DNA from: Acuticoccus sp. I52.16.1
Lineage (GTDB): Bacteria; Pseudomonadota; Alphaproteobacteria; Rhizobiales; Amorphaceae
NCBI RefSeq assembly: GCF_022865125.1
Contig: NZ_CP094828.1
Location: 3,899,219 to 3,963,218 of the forward strand
Length of the DNA stretch: 64,000 bases
Direction of reading: 5' to 3'
A program made the position numbers and the translations under genes. Of this stretch, positions 47,137 to 55,975 are shown piece after piece. The notes under the pieces were generated by a model. It was not told the origin of the DNA and ran no database searches. It was given only the letters and a program-made list of their open reading frames with translations. Each line of letters begins with the position of its first letter. The stretch's first letter is position 1.

Positions 47137-48102
47137 ATGAGCGGTATCGACACCCCCACGGGTCACTATGCGCTCCTCTTCACGGGCCGCGGCAAGCCGG
47201 CGTGGGACATGGCGCTGACCTTCGTCAACGCCGACCGCGCCTCGCGCGACCAGTTCCAGCTGGCGGTCGACGTGCTGGGGCGCGAGCTCATCGAGTTGAC
47301 CTGCCATCGCGATCCTAAGATCCACGGCCGGGTCGAGGTGCAGACGGTGAGCAACGTCCTCGCCTCGGCGATCGCGTTCGACTATGCGCGCCGCAACGGG
47401 CTGGCCGAGCCGGGCGCCGTCAGCGGGCTGAGCCTGGGCGAGACGGTCGCCGCCTATGCCGCCGGCGTGGTGGACTTTCCCACGGTGCTGCGACTCGCCC
47501 ATTATCGCGGCGTGTGCGAGGCGGAGATCGCGCGCACCTTGCCGCCGGGCGGCGTCGGCCTGCTGATCGGCACCACGGAGGACGGGGCGAAGGATCTTTG
47601 CGCCGAGGTGAGCGGGCTGGGCCATATCGAGATGGTCGGCATCCTCGGCCCCAACCTGCAACTGATCGCGGGGATGGAGCCGGCACTGTCGGAGGCGGCC
47701 TGGCTCGCCGGCGAGATGGGCTGGCGCTGGCTGGAGCAGGCCGTCGAGGGGCCGTGGCACCTGCCGATGTTCCAGCCGGCGGTCGACAAGTTCCACGCCT
47801 ACGCCGAGACGCAGCCGTTCAAGGACCCCGAGGTGACGCTGCTGTCGGGCGCGCAGGAGGCGCCGATCGCCGACGCCTCCACGGCGCGCGAGGTGCTGGC
47901 CGATTCGATCACCGCCTTCGTCGACGCGCCGCTCACGGCGCAGCGGCTGCGGGCGGTGGTGTCGTCGGGCATGATGGTGCGGGTGACGCCGCGCGGTGCG
48001 ATGGGCCGGCCGGAGGTGCTGCCGCCGCACACCGTTCCGTTGAACGCGCCCAAGGACCTCCCGGCGCTCCTGGGCGCCGTGGGGCGCGCCGTTCAGGCCT
48101 GA
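47137..48102 (+). CDS. FabD-like malonyl/acyl-CoA:ACP acyltransferase
   Basis: A 321-aa acyltransferase. The nucleophile elbow SGLSLGET has Ser99, the acid-anchoring Arg124 is in HYRGVCEAE, and the catalytic histidine is His208 in GPWHLPMF. GLSLGE in place of GHSLGE is a known FabD variant. The enzyme should load malonyl or methylmalonyl groups onto an acyl carrier protein. It sits inside the propionyl-CoA carboxylase region, which makes methylmalonyl-CoA a possible substrate. The ATG at 47137 follows GGAGCAGG; longer readings lack similarity. It is not the fab-cluster fabD, since no fabG/acpP/fabF surround it. Confidence 0.8.
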   Translation: MSGIDTPTGHYALLFTGRGKPAWDMALTFVNADRASRDQFQLAVDVLGRELIELTCHRDPKIHGRVEVQTVSNVLASAIAFDYARRNGLAEPGAVSGLSLGETVAAYAAGVVDFPTVLRLAHYRGVCEAEIARTLPPGGVGLLIGTTEDGAKDLCAEVSGLGHIEMVGILGPNLQLIAGMEPALSEAAWLAGEMGWRWLEQAVEGPWHLPMFQPAVDKFHAYAETQPFKDPEVTLLSGAQEAPIADASTAREVLADSITAFVDAPLTAQRLRAVVSSGMMVRVTPRGAMGRPEVLPPHTVPLNAPKDLPALLGAVGRAVQA

Positions 48103-48124
48103 GCCGCGCCGCGGACCCGGCGGA

Positions 48125-49009
48125 TCAGCGCCGCCGGCCCCCCATCTCAATCACTTCGCCCGTCAGGCTCTCGTCCAGGCAGGTGGTGACGATCTGCAGC
48201 ACGATGTCGTCGAGCCTCGCCTTCAGCGCCGGAGGCAGCGGGCGCAGCTTGTCGAGCCGCCGGCCCTCGGCGGAGATCATCGCGCGGGCGGCCCCGAGGG
48301 TCGCGGGCGCCGGCTCCACGGCCGGGAGCGGGGTCACGTCGGTCATGTCCGGGGCGACGCAGTTGACCTGGATGGCGGGCGCGAGCGCGGCGGCGAGGAA
48401 GCGCGTCAGCTCGGCGACGGCGAGGCGGCTGGGCGCATAGGCGGCGGCGCCGGCCTTGCCGTCCGGCGCGATGCTGGCGCCGACCATCACGATCCGCCCC
48501 CACCGGGATTGGCGAAGATAAGGCGCGGCCGCTCTGGCGACGAGATAGGGGCCGCGCAGGTTCACCTTCATCAGGTCGTCCCACAGCGTCGGCGTCAGCG
48601 CGTCGAGATCGCCGGTCGGGACGCGGACCCGCCCCTCGGTCGCGCCGGCGCAGTTCACCAGGATGTCGAGCCCGCCGAGGAAGTGCGCCGTGGTCTCGAT
48701 CGCGGTGGTGACGTGGGTCGGCTTGGTATGGTCGAGCGGCAGGGCGATGGCGCGGGCGCCGCCGGCGGTGATGGAATCCACCGCGGCCTTGGCCCGCACG
48801 TCGCCGCGCCGGTAGGTGAGGGCGACGGAGGCGCCGCGCCGTGCGACCGCCTCGGCCACCAGCCGCCCGAGCCAGCCGCTCCCGCCGGTGACGAGCACCG
48901 CCGCCCCCGCGAAGCTGCGGTCGACGGGCGGGGCCGCCTCGTCCGCACCGCCGTCCGCGCGGTCGATGATGGCGGCTTTGATGCGTGGCTCGGTCTTCGT
49001 CGCCTCCAT
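48125..49009 (-). CDS. Atypical SDR protein with Arg in place of the catalytic Lys
   Basis: A 294-aa short-chain dehydrogenase-like protein with a 33-residue N-terminal extension, cofactor motif TGGSGWLG (41-48), NCAGA, serine 179 in GASIAPD and Tyr191 in AAYAPSRLAV. The YxxxK lysine is replaced by Arg195, so normal proton relay is doubtful. Before the insertion sequence arrived, its ATG lay only nine bases after the pccB stop, with AGAGG overlapping that stop, so it was the second gene of a pccB operon. Its function is unknown. Confidence 0.75.
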   Translation of the reverse strand: MEATKTEPRIKAAIIDRADGGADEAAPPVDRSFAGAAVLVTGGSGWLGRLVAEAVARRGASVALTYRRGDVRAKAAVDSITAGGARAIALPLDHTKPTHVTTAIETTAHFLGGLDILVNCAGATEGRVRVPTGDLDALTPTLWDDLMKVNLRGPYLVARAAAPYLRQSRWGRIVMVGASIAPDGKAGAAAYAPSRLAVAELTRFLAAALAPAIQVNCVAPDMTDVTPLPAVEPAPATLGAARAMISAEGRRLDKLRPLPPALKARLDDIVLQIVTTCLDESLTGEVIEMGGRRR

Positions 49010-49016
49010 TGTGGAC

Positions 49017-49866
49017 CTCTAGGTCGTGGACTCATGGTGTCGTAGCCATAGGCGGGTCGATGCCAAGGCGACGGCGGCCATGAAGTTTCGGGCGAGTTTG
49101 TCGAATCGGGTGGCAATGCGGCGGAAGTGCTTCAGCTTGTTGAAGTACCGCTCGACGAGGTTGCGCAGCCGATAGAGCGGTGGTGCAACGGTGCGCATAA
49201 CACGAACGTTGCGCTGGCTCGGGATGTGGGCGGTGGCGCCTCTGGCCGCACACCATTCGATCAGCGCCTTGGCGCTGTAGCCGCGGTCGGCCACGATGTC
49301 CGGTGCGAGTGGGAGCCCGTCGAGGAGGATCGGCGCTGTTGTCTTGTCGGAGGCCTGACCAGCCGTGATTACGAAGCGGATCGGCAGGCCCCGCTCGTTG
49401 ACGACGGCGTGGAGTTTGGTCGTCAGTCCTCCACGAGAACGGCCAATGGCGTGATCCGGGCCCCCTTTTTTCCGCCGGCTGCGTGCTGGTGAGCCTTCAC
49501 GATGGAGCTGTCGATGAGCTGGAGCGCGGCCGGCTCTTCTCGAGCAAGTGCCTCGAACACCACCAGCCATACGCCGCGCTTGGCCCATCTGTTGAAGCGA
49601 TTGTAGACCGTCGTCGATGGGCCATAGCGCGCCGGCAAGTCGCGCCACGGTGACCCGGTCCGCAACACCCAGAAGATGCCGTTGAGGACACGCCGGTCGT
49701 CCACACGCTGCTTTCCGGCCGGCGCCGGCGGCAACAGCGGCTCGATGATCGACCATTCCACTTCGCTCAGATCGTAACGTGCCACGCCCCAACTCCTGAC
49801 TGACAGGAGATTGAATCATGGGCGCGACCATTTGAGAATCCCGGACCATGAGTTCACGACCTAGAG
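49017..49866 (-). mobile_element. IS5-family (IS427-like) insertion sequence, complete
   Basis: About 840 bases bounded by 22-base inverted repeats with one mismatch (left 49017-49038, right 49845-49866; outer sequence CTCTAGGTCGTG). CTAG occurs at both borders (49019-49022 and 49861-49864) and is probably the duplicated target; because CTAG is palindromic, the exact repeat/target limit is ambiguous. The transposase is read from two frames joined by a slippery A6G5 run. Both ends and the reading frames look intact, so the copy may be active. It lies exactly at the stop codon of pccB. Confidence 0.9.
49019..49785 (-). CDS. IS5-family DDE transposase made by programmed -1 frameshift
   Basis: Frame one (49785 down to 49423) begins MARYDLSEVEWSIIEPLLPP and holds the first catalytic Asp in QLIDSSIVKAH. 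Frame two continues with GRSRGGLTTKLHAVV, second Asp in IVADRGYSAK and the Glu in LVERYFNKLKHFRR, ending at the TAG formed by the target CTAG. The frames meet at A6G5 (49461-49471), where AAA-AAA-G slippage by -1 joins them. The whole DDE set is present, so a full fusion of about 255 residues is expected. Confidence 0.88.
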
Positions 49867-51393
49867 CGGGATCGTGTCGTGTTTGCGCCAGGGGTTCTCG
49901 AGGCGCTTCTCCTGCAGGAGGCGCAGCGCCCGCGCGATCCGCCGGCGGGTCGAGTGGGGCAGGATCACCTCGTCGATGAACCCGCGCTCGGCGGCGACGA
50001 ACGGGTTGGCGAAGCGCTCCTCATATTCCTTGATGCGCTTGTCGAGCGCCTCCTGGTTGCCGCGGTCGGCGCGGTAGAGGATCTCGGCGGCGCCCTTCGG
50101 CCCCATCACCGCGATCTCGGCCGTCGGCCAGGCGTAGTTCATGTCGCCGCGCAGGTGCTTGGAGGCCATGACGTCGTAGGCGCCGCCGTAGGCCTTGCGG
50201 GTGATCAGCGTCACCTTCGGCACCGTCGCCTCGGCATAGGCGAAGAGCAGCTTGGCGCCGTGCTTGATGAGCCCGCCATACTCCTGCGCGGTGCCCGGCA
50301 GGAAGCCCGGCACGTCGACGAACGTCACGATCGGGATGTTGAACGCGTCGCAGAAGCGCACGAACCGGGCGGCCTTGCGGGAGGCGTCGCTATCGAGCAC
50401 GCCCGCCAGCACCAGCGGCTGGTTGGCGACGAAGCCGACCGTCTTGCCCTCGATCCGGCCGAACGCGGTCAGGATGTTCTTGGCGAACGCGGCCTGGATC
50501 TCGAAGAGGCTGCCCTCGTCGGCGACCTTCTCCAGAAGCTCCTTCATGTCGTAGGGCGCGGTCGGGCTGTCGGGGATCAGCGTGTCGAGGCTCATCTCGA
50601 CGCGGTCCCACGGATCGTCCGTCGCCAGCACCGGCGCGGGGGAGACGTTGGAGGCCGGCAGGATGTCGATCAGGCGCCGCACGTCGATCAGGGCGGCGAT
50701 ATCGTCGTTGTAGGCCCCGTCGGCGACGGAGGAGCGGGTGGTGTGGACGTCCGCCCCGCCCAACTCCTCGGAGGTGACGGTCTCGTTGGTGACGGTCTTC
50801 ACCACCTCGGGTCCGGTGACGAACATGTAGGACGTGCCGCGGACCATGAAGATGAAGTCCGTCATCGCCGGGGAGTAGACGTCGCCGCCCGCGCACGGCC
50901 CCATGATGACCGAGATCTGCGGGATGACGCCCGACGCCAAGACGTTGCGCTGGAACACCTCGCCGTAGCCGCCGAGGGCTGCGACGCCTTCCTGGATGCG
51001 CGCGCCGCCGGCGTCGAACAGGCCGATGATGGGGGCGCGATTGCGCACCGCCATGTCCTGGACCTTCATGATCTTCTCGGCATGGGTCCACGACAGCGAC
51101 CCGCCGAAGACGGTGAAGTCCTTGGCGAAGACGAACACCTGGCGCCCGTTGATGGTGCCCCAGCCGGTGACGACGCCGTCGCCGGGGAACTTCTGCGTCT
51201 CCATGCCGAAGTCGGTGCAGCGGTGCTCGACGAACATGTCGAACTCCTCGAAGGAGTTCTCGTCGAGGAGCACCTCGAGCCGTTCGCGGGCGGTGAGCTT
51301 GCCGCGTTCGTGCTGCGCGGCGATGCGCTTCTCGCCGCCGCCGGCCCGCGCTTCGGCCCGCCGTCGCTCCAGCTCTACAAGCACGTCCTTCAT
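49861..51393 (-). CDS. pccB: Propionyl-CoA carboxylase beta (carboxyltransferase) subunit
   Basis: A 510-aa carboxyltransferase: [23 protein letters not shown] near the start, [16 protein letters not shown], the acyl-CoA site [36 protein letters not shown] and [21 protein letters not shown]. The Asp in the specificity region and the whole layout match propionyl-CoA carboxylase. The ATG at 51393 follows GGAGGAG. Its stop codon TAG is part of the CTAG that the insertion sequence duplicated, so the protein is unaffected by the insertion. Confidence 0.94.
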   Translation of the reverse strand: MKDVLVELERRRAEARAGGGEKRIAAQHERGKLTARERLEVLLDENSFEEFDMFVEHRCTDFGMETQKFPGDGVVTGWGTINGRQVFVFAKDFTVFGGSLSWTHAEKIMKVQDMAVRNRAPIIGLFDAGGARIQEGVAALGGYGEVFQRNVLASGVIPQISVIMGPCAGGDVYSPAMTDFIFMVRGTSYMFVTGPEVVKTVTNETVTSEELGGADVHTTRSSVADGAYNDDIAALIDVRRLIDILPASNVSPAPVLATDDPWDRVEMSLDTLIPDSPTAPYDMKELLEKVADEGSLFEIQAAFAKNILTAFGRIEGKTVGFVANQPLVLAGVLDSDASRKAARFVRFCDAFNIPIVTFVDVPGFLPGTAQEYGGLIKHGAKLLFAYAEATVPKVTLITRKAYGGAYDVMASKHLRGDMNYAWPTAEIAVMGPKGAAEILYRADRGNQEALDKRIKEYEERFANPFVAAERGFIDEVILPHSTRRRIARALRLLQEKRLENPWRKHDTIPL

Positions 51394-51718
51394 CCGGCTC
51401 CTCCGTGAGTGATTCTTCGGCGGCGGGGCCGCTTCGTCCGGTTGTTCAATCGCCAATTCAATCACGTGACAAGGCTCGGCGCATCCGCCGGGGGCGGCTA
51501 TTGTCGGATTGTTGGGGCCGGGGGGCGGATCGGGTGAGATATTTCCGCCCGATGTCACATCGCGCATGACGGCGGCGTCATGGGGGTATCGACGACGCAG
51601 ACGAACTCGCGACGACCCCCACGACTGGACTTCGCCAAGGCCAACCCCAAGGCCTTCAAGATGCTCCCGCGGAGACGCGCGCCCCGGCGGCTGACGACCC
51701 GCGGGGTGGGTCGCGGCG
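51394..51718. other. 325-base spacer upstream of pccB with two adjacent dyads
   Basis: No convincing gene. It should hold the pccB promoter. Two inverted repeats sit side by side: CGATGTCACATCG (51550-51562) and CATGACG-GCGG-CGTCATG (51565-51582). I see no TTTGCAAA repeats of the kind bound by the PccR regulator of Rhodobacter. A short AT-richer run (GTTCAATCGCCAATTCAATC) lies near 51450. Confidence 0.5.
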
Positions 51719-52456
51719 TCAGCCGGGCGTTTCCTCCGGGCGCAGCACGAAGGCGGCGGCCTCGGCGTCGCGGCGGCGCTGGGCGCGCCGGTCGGCCGCC
51801 TCGGCGTCCACGCCCCAGGCCTTGATGTTCCAGTCTTCGTCGACGTGGGCGGTGCGCCACAGGGTGTCGAAGTCGATCGCGGCCTCGGCGAAGGCGAGGG
51901 CGGTGAGGGCGCTGCCGGTGAGCGTGGTGAGCTGGTGGAAGGCCGCGAGCGGCAGCGGCGCCTCGGGCAGGCGGGCGCGAACCGCCGGGGCGAGGCGGGG
52001 GTCCTGATCGGCCGGCATGATCCCCTCGACGAGGACGATGCGCACGCCGAGGAGCCGTTCGGCGATCGTCACCACCGGATCCCACAGCGCCCGCTGCTCG
52101 GCGACGAGGCCGGCGGGGAAGTCGGCGCGGTACATGACGAGGTCGTTGGTGGCCATCTGGGCGATGTCCTCGCGCACCGGGTCGACGGCGGCGGCGACCC
52201 CGTCGATCGCGGTATTGACGAGGCGCGTCATCGGCATGGTGATCGGCAGGATGTGCTCGCCCTGCGCGTTCCACTCGGCGGCGATGCGCGCGGCGACGGG
52301 GGGCGGGGCGCTCAGGTGCGCCTTCGCCGGAGTGCGCACCGGTCGCCCATCGAGGTGGATGCGCGCCGTGCCGTCCTCTTGCGGCGCGACGGACGCGGCC
52401 TCGTAGAACCGGCGGATCGCCTCCGGCGGCCGCGGCGGCTGCCGCTCCGCGCTCAC
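51719..52456 (-). CDS. ATP12-family F1-ATPase assembly chaperone
   Basis: A 245-aa protein of the ATP12 family, which in mitochondria and alphaproteobacteria helps assemble the F1 alpha subunit. Diagnostic stretches are [49 protein letters not shown] and [18 protein letters not shown]. The GTG start at 52456 overlaps the HAD gene stop by four bases (GTGA), a pairing conserved in Rhizobiales. Confidence 0.9.
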   Translation of the reverse strand: MSAERQPPRPPEAIRRFYEAASVAPQEDGTARIHLDGRPVRTPAKAHLSAPPPVAARIAAEWNAQGEHILPITMPMTRLVNTAIDGVAAAVDPVREDIAQMATNDLVMYRADFPAGLVAEQRALWDPVVTIAERLLGVRIVLVEGIMPADQDPRLAPAVRARLPEAPLPLAAFHQLTTLTGSALTALAFAEAAIDFDTLWRTAHVDEDWNIKAWGVDAEAADRRAQRRRDAEAAAFVLRPEETPG

Positions 52457-53130
52457 GAGGCCACCTTGCGCAGCACCTCGTCGACCAGGTGCGGCAGCTC
52501 TTCCATCGACCGGGCGATGGCGTGCGCGCCGGCGGCCTCGAGGTCGGCGGTGGCATGGTAGCCCCAGTCGACGCCGATCGCGGCGGCCCCGGCGCTCAGG
52601 CCCATCTCGATGTCGAACACGGTGTCGCCGACGACGACGGTGCTCGCCGCCGCGGCACCGGTGGCGGCGAGGGCGTTCAGCACCATGTCGGGCGCGGGCT
52701 TGGAGGCTGCATCATCGGCGGTGACGGTGACGGCGAAGCGCTCGGCGAGGCCGTGCTCGGCGAGAACGCGTTCCAGGCCGCGGCGCGACTTGCCGGTGAC
52801 GACGCCCAGCAGCGTATCCTCGCGGTGGATCGCGGCGATCGCCTCGTGCGTGCCGGGGAAGGTGGGCTCATTCCCCGTGGTGGCGAGCGCCTGATCGCGA
52901 TAGGCGGCCTTGTAGGAGGCGACCAGGACATCGACCGGCGCCTCGGGATGGCGCGCGGCGAGCACGCCGACCGCACGCGGCAGCGAGAGGCCGATGATGG
53001 CGCGCACCTCCGCGTCGGAGGGCGGGGGCAGGCCTTCGAGGACGAAGGCGCCTTGCATGGCGGAGACGATGACGGCGGCACTGTCGACGAGCGTGCCGTC
53101 ACAGTCGAAGAGGACGAGGCGGAGTGTCAT
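52453..53130 (-). CDS. HAD-IA family hydrolase
   Basis: A 225-aa phosphatase: motif I LFDCDGTLVDS, motif II VVTGKS, motif III KPAPDMV and motif IV VVGDTVFDIEMG, with an alpha-helical cap. It resembles the HAD protein that often sits between an rluA-type gene and atp12 in alphaproteobacteria; its substrate is unknown. It is distinct from the gph-like gene at 22.5 kb. The pseudouridine synthase gene usual upstream is not present here. Confidence 0.88.
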   Translation of the reverse strand: MTLRLVLFDCDGTLVDSAAVIVSAMQGAFVLEGLPPPSDAEVRAIIGLSLPRAVGVLAARHPEAPVDVLVASYKAAYRDQALATTGNEPTFPGTHEAIAAIHREDTLLGVVTGKSRRGLERVLAEHGLAERFAVTVTADDAASKPAPDMVLNALAATGAAAASTVVVGDTVFDIEMGLSAGAAAIGVDWGYHATADLEAAGAHAIARSMEELPHLVDEVLRKVAS

Positions 53131-53210
53131 AGCGTCAAGGTCATACCGCGCGCCTCCGGGTCAAGTCCTTCGCGGCGATCTCGTTCCTCGGGCCGGGCGC
53201 GGTGATTTGC

Positions 53211-53227
53211 CGACAAACAGTTTGTCG
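53211..53227. promoter_or_regulatory. 17-base perfect dyad, candidate operator for the export genes
   Basis: CGACAAAC-A-GTTTGTCG, eight-base arms around one base. It lies upstream of the candidate promoter of the KpsT-like gene and 81 bases from the start of the divergent HAD gene. Its regulator is unknown. Confidence 0.45.
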
Positions 53228-53332
53228 CGGCTGGGGGACACCCGGCCGGCGGCTCCGGCCGCCGGTGGTCCACCTGCCGCTCACGATGGCGGCATGCCCG
53301 ATCACGTTGCACCAGAAACTCGCCCGCCGCCT

Positions 53333-53360
53333 TTGCGCCGGAGCTGAAAATCGCTATTTA
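53333..53360 (+). promoter_or_regulatory. Candidate promoter of the polysaccharide export genes
   Basis: TTGCGC (53333-53338) and TATTTA (53355-53360) are separated by 16 bases in the only AT-rich stretch of the spacer. The -35 matches consensus in three first positions. Confidence 0.35.
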
Positions 53361-53546
53361 TCGAGCGGTTGCGGGAGGCGCCGCCGCGAGACGGGGCCTT
53401 GCCCGTGGATATTTGCGCGCCCATACCCGGTCCGGCACGGCCGGGCTCGGATGGGGCGGCGCCTTTGCACAGACGCGCGCCGGCCGGGCCGGAGCGCACG
53501 GCGGCACGGCGCGCGGCCGCGTTCGCCCGCACGTCTTGGAGTTGGC

Positions 53547-54404
53547 ATGATGGAGACCAACGTCGTCTCGTTTAACGACGCCGCGCGGGCGCGGGACGAG
53601 TCCATCGCCTACATCTCCGACGAGGCGCTGCGCAGCGCACAGCCGGTGATCGACGCCGGGTCCTGCCATGTCGCGCTGGACCGCTGCACCATCATCATGC
53701 AGGCGAAGACCAGCCGCTATGCGCTTTTCAAGGACCTGTCGGCGGCCTTCCCGAAGCAGCGGCGCATCGCGGTGCTCGGCCACAAGGGCTCCGGCAAGAC
53801 CGTTTTGATCGACATGATGCTGAAGCGCCGGGCGGTGCAGAAGGGGCGGGTGATCGTCAACTCGCGCCTGTCCTGGTCGGTGTCGTTCGTGCAGTACCTC
53901 GACGGACGGCTGACGCTGCGGCAGAACATGATCTTCATCGCGCGGGTGCTGAACGTCGACCCCTCCTACCTGATCGGCGCCGCGCTCGAGATCTGCAACT
54001 TCCAGCAGGGGCAGCTCAAGGAGCGCATGGGCAACATGCCCATCTCCATGCGCCGACGGATCGGCCTGCTGGTGTACCTTCTGGGGAATTTCGACTGCCA
54101 CATCATCGACGGCCCGTTGCGTGGCATGATGTTCGGGCAGATGAACGAGCGGCTCGAGGCGATGATGTCGGCGGTGACGTCGCGGGACTATATTGCGGCG
54201 CTCAGCGAGCCACGACAGGTTCCGAGCAACTGCGACCTGCTCCATATCCTGTATAATGGGCGACTGTTCATGTTCGAGGATGTCGCGCGGGGGATGGAGA
54301 TCTACCAGTCTCTGCCGACGCCGGAGAACCCGAACCCGTTTGCGGGTCAAGACGACAAGGACGACGGCAGCGACGACGAAAGCGTTGCCGTCGATCTCAT
54401 GTAG
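53547..54404 (+). CDS. KpsT-like ABC ATPase with degenerate catalytic motifs
   Basis: A 285-aa homologue of capsule export ATPases. Walker A GHKGSGKT (78-85) is intact, and the layout YALFKDL..., GRLTLRQNMIFIARVLNV is that of KpsT. The rest of the catalytic site is not: the signature S-x-G-M reads PISM (165-168), Walker B reads CHIIDGP so the catalytic Glu is Gly189, and the H-loop region IAALSE lacks His. It can probably bind ATP but hydrolysis is doubtful. A poorly ordered acidic tail ends the protein. The ATG at 53547 follows GGAG. It is followed six bases later by the KpsE-like gene; no permease gene is present. Confidence 0.82.
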   Translation: MMETNVVSFNDAARARDESIAYISDEALRSAQPVIDAGSCHVALDRCTIIMQAKTSRYALFKDLSAAFPKQRRIAVLGHKGSGKTVLIDMMLKRRAVQKGRVIVNSRLSWSVSFVQYLDGRLTLRQNMIFIARVLNVDPSYLIGAALEICNFQQGQLKERMGNMPISMRRRIGLLVYLLGNFDCHIIDGPLRGMMFGQMNERLEAMMSAVTSRDYIAALSEPRQVPSNCDLLHILYNGRLFMFEDVARGMEIYQSLPTPENPNPFAGQDDKDDGSDDESVAVDLM

Positions 54405-54410
54405 GGCGAT

Positions 54411-55745
54411 ATGACCGACAAGAATCTCGTTCCTCTGCCGAACTCGGAGCGGCGCGGCACCCGCCTCAGCAAGATCGAGCGCCGCCAGCGCTATCTCGCC
54501 GAGCGGCGCCAGGCCCCGACCCCGGTCGACACCACCGACGTCGACGAGGTCGACAACCTGCCGCAACCGGCGAGCGAGAACCCGGTCCAGACGTTCGTTC
54601 TGCCGCCACGCGTCCAGCTCGACCAGCGCACGTCCCCGTTTGCCTGGTTCTCGCGCTGGACGTTCATCCTGTTCGTGGCGGTGCCGGTGATCTGCGTGGC
54701 GCTGTTCTACGCCTTCGCGGCGAGCCCGCAGTATGCGACCGAGAGCAAGTTCGCGGTGCGCGGCTCCTCCGATTCGAGCGGCGCGATGGACAGCGCCGGC
54801 CTCTTCATGGCCTCCGGCGGCGGCGCGGGCACCGAGATCGCCGACAGCTTCATCGTCCAGGAGTACATCCTGTCCCGCGCGATGGTGCAGGCGCTGGTGA
54901 ACGAGGCGAACTTCCTCGAAGTCTACAGCCGTCCCTCGGCCGATCCCTACTACCGGCTCGATCCGTCGCTGCCGATCGAGGGGCTCGTCGCCTACTGGAA
55001 CATGATGGCCGCGGTCGACTACGACCTCGAGACCGGCATCCTGACGCTGACGATCCGCGCCTTCCGCCCCAGCGACGCCGAGGCAATCACCCGCAAGGTG
55101 ATCGAGAAGGCGGAGAACCTCGTCAACGACATCTCGCTGCGGGCGCGCGAGGACAGCGTGCGATCGGCCCAGCGCGAGGTGGACATCGCCGAGACGCGCT
55201 ACGCCGACGCGCGCAAGGCGGTCGCCTCCTACCGCGGCACGACGCAGGAGATCAGCCCGGAGAAGACCGCCGAGGCCCGCCAGACCGTGGTCAGCAAGCT
55301 GGAGTCGGACGTGGCGAACATGGAGTCGCTGCTGACCTCGCTGCGCTCCACCATGAGCGAGAACTCGCCGCGCGTGGTCTACGTGCGCAACCAGATCGAG
55401 GCGATGCAGCGCCAGATCGACGCCGAGCGGCGCCGTGTCGCCGTGGGCGAGGAGGGGCAGGATGAGAGCGTCCTCACCGAGCGCCTCTCGCTCTACGAGG
55501 AGCTGGTGGCCGAGCGTGAATTCGCGCTCAACCAATACCAGTCCTCGTACGAGACCTTGGAGGCGGCGCGCGTCGATGCCTTGAAGCAGCAACGGTATCT
55601 GACAGTCTTCGTGCGGGGGGATGCGCCAGAAGAGGCGACGTACCCGCAAGCAATGCGCTGGACGGCGATCGTTGCGGTCACCAGCTTCTTGATCTGGGGC
55701 TTCATTATTTTGGTGTCTGCTGTGATTCGGGACCGGGCGGCCTGA
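54411..55745 (+). CDS. KpsE/CtrB-like polysaccharide co-polymerase/export protein
   Basis: A 444-aa inner-membrane protein: cytoplasmic basic N-terminus, membrane segment about 84-104 (FILFVAVPVICVALFYAFAA), a large periplasmic part with coiled-coil character (about 215-400, rich in Arg/Glu/Ala), and a second membrane segment near the C-terminus (WTAIVAVTSFLIWGFIILVSA). YATESKFAVRGS and SSYETLEAARVDALKQQRYL match KpsE/BexC/CtrB proteins, which link the inner-membrane exporter to the outer-membrane channel. Six bases separate it from the KpsT-like gene. Confidence 0.9.
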   Translation: MTDKNLVPLPNSERRGTRLSKIERRQRYLAERRQAPTPVDTTDVDEVDNLPQPASENPVQTFVLPPRVQLDQRTSPFAWFSRWTFILFVAVPVICVALFYAFAASPQYATESKFAVRGSSDSSGAMDSAGLFMASGGGAGTEIADSFIVQEYILSRAMVQALVNEANFLEVYSRPSADPYYRLDPSLPIEGLVAYWNMMAAVDYDLETGILTLTIRAFRPSDAEAITRKVIEKAENLVNDISLRAREDSVRSAQREVDIAETRYADARKAVASYRGTTQEISPEKTAEARQTVVSKLESDVANMESLLTSLRSTMSENSPRVVYVRNQIEAMQRQIDAERRRVAVGEEGQDESVLTERLSLYEELVAEREFALNQYQSSYETLEAARVDALKQQRYLTVFVRGDAPEEATYPQAMRWTAIVAVTSFLIWGFIILVSAVIRDRAA

Positions 55746-55975
55746 GGGCCGGGCCGCGATGTTGCAGCAGGCGGCAAGGAGGTGTTAACTATAGTGCGCC
55801 GCCCCGCCCGCAAACCCGGAGGTTTCGGCGCGAAGTGCTTCCGACTACTACGCGTTCATGTGGCTTCGATGCCACGATCTAAATTGATGTTTCGTCAAGT
55901 CACGCAATAGCGGTCCCCACAGCGCAACGACGGTGTTAAGCCTGACGTCGTTGTGTACCGAACGGGGACGTCTCG

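Larger units (their letters stand above)
53131..53546. other. 416-base divergent spacer between the HAD gene and the polysaccharide export genes
   Basis: No gene is supported. It contains a 17-base perfect dyad at 53211-53227 and a candidate promoter at 53333-53360 reading towards the export genes, which would leave a GC-rich leader of about 180 bases before the first ATG. Confidence 0.6.

Noticed and set aside
47422-47445. GLSLGE in the FabD-like protein as a damaged active site
   Set aside because: GLSLGE is a known functional variant of GHSLGE; Ser, Arg and His are all present.
51580-51825. 81-codon open frame overlapping the ATP12 gene end
   Set aside because: Arginine/proline-rich, no ribosome site, and overlaps a solid gene; no sign of coding.
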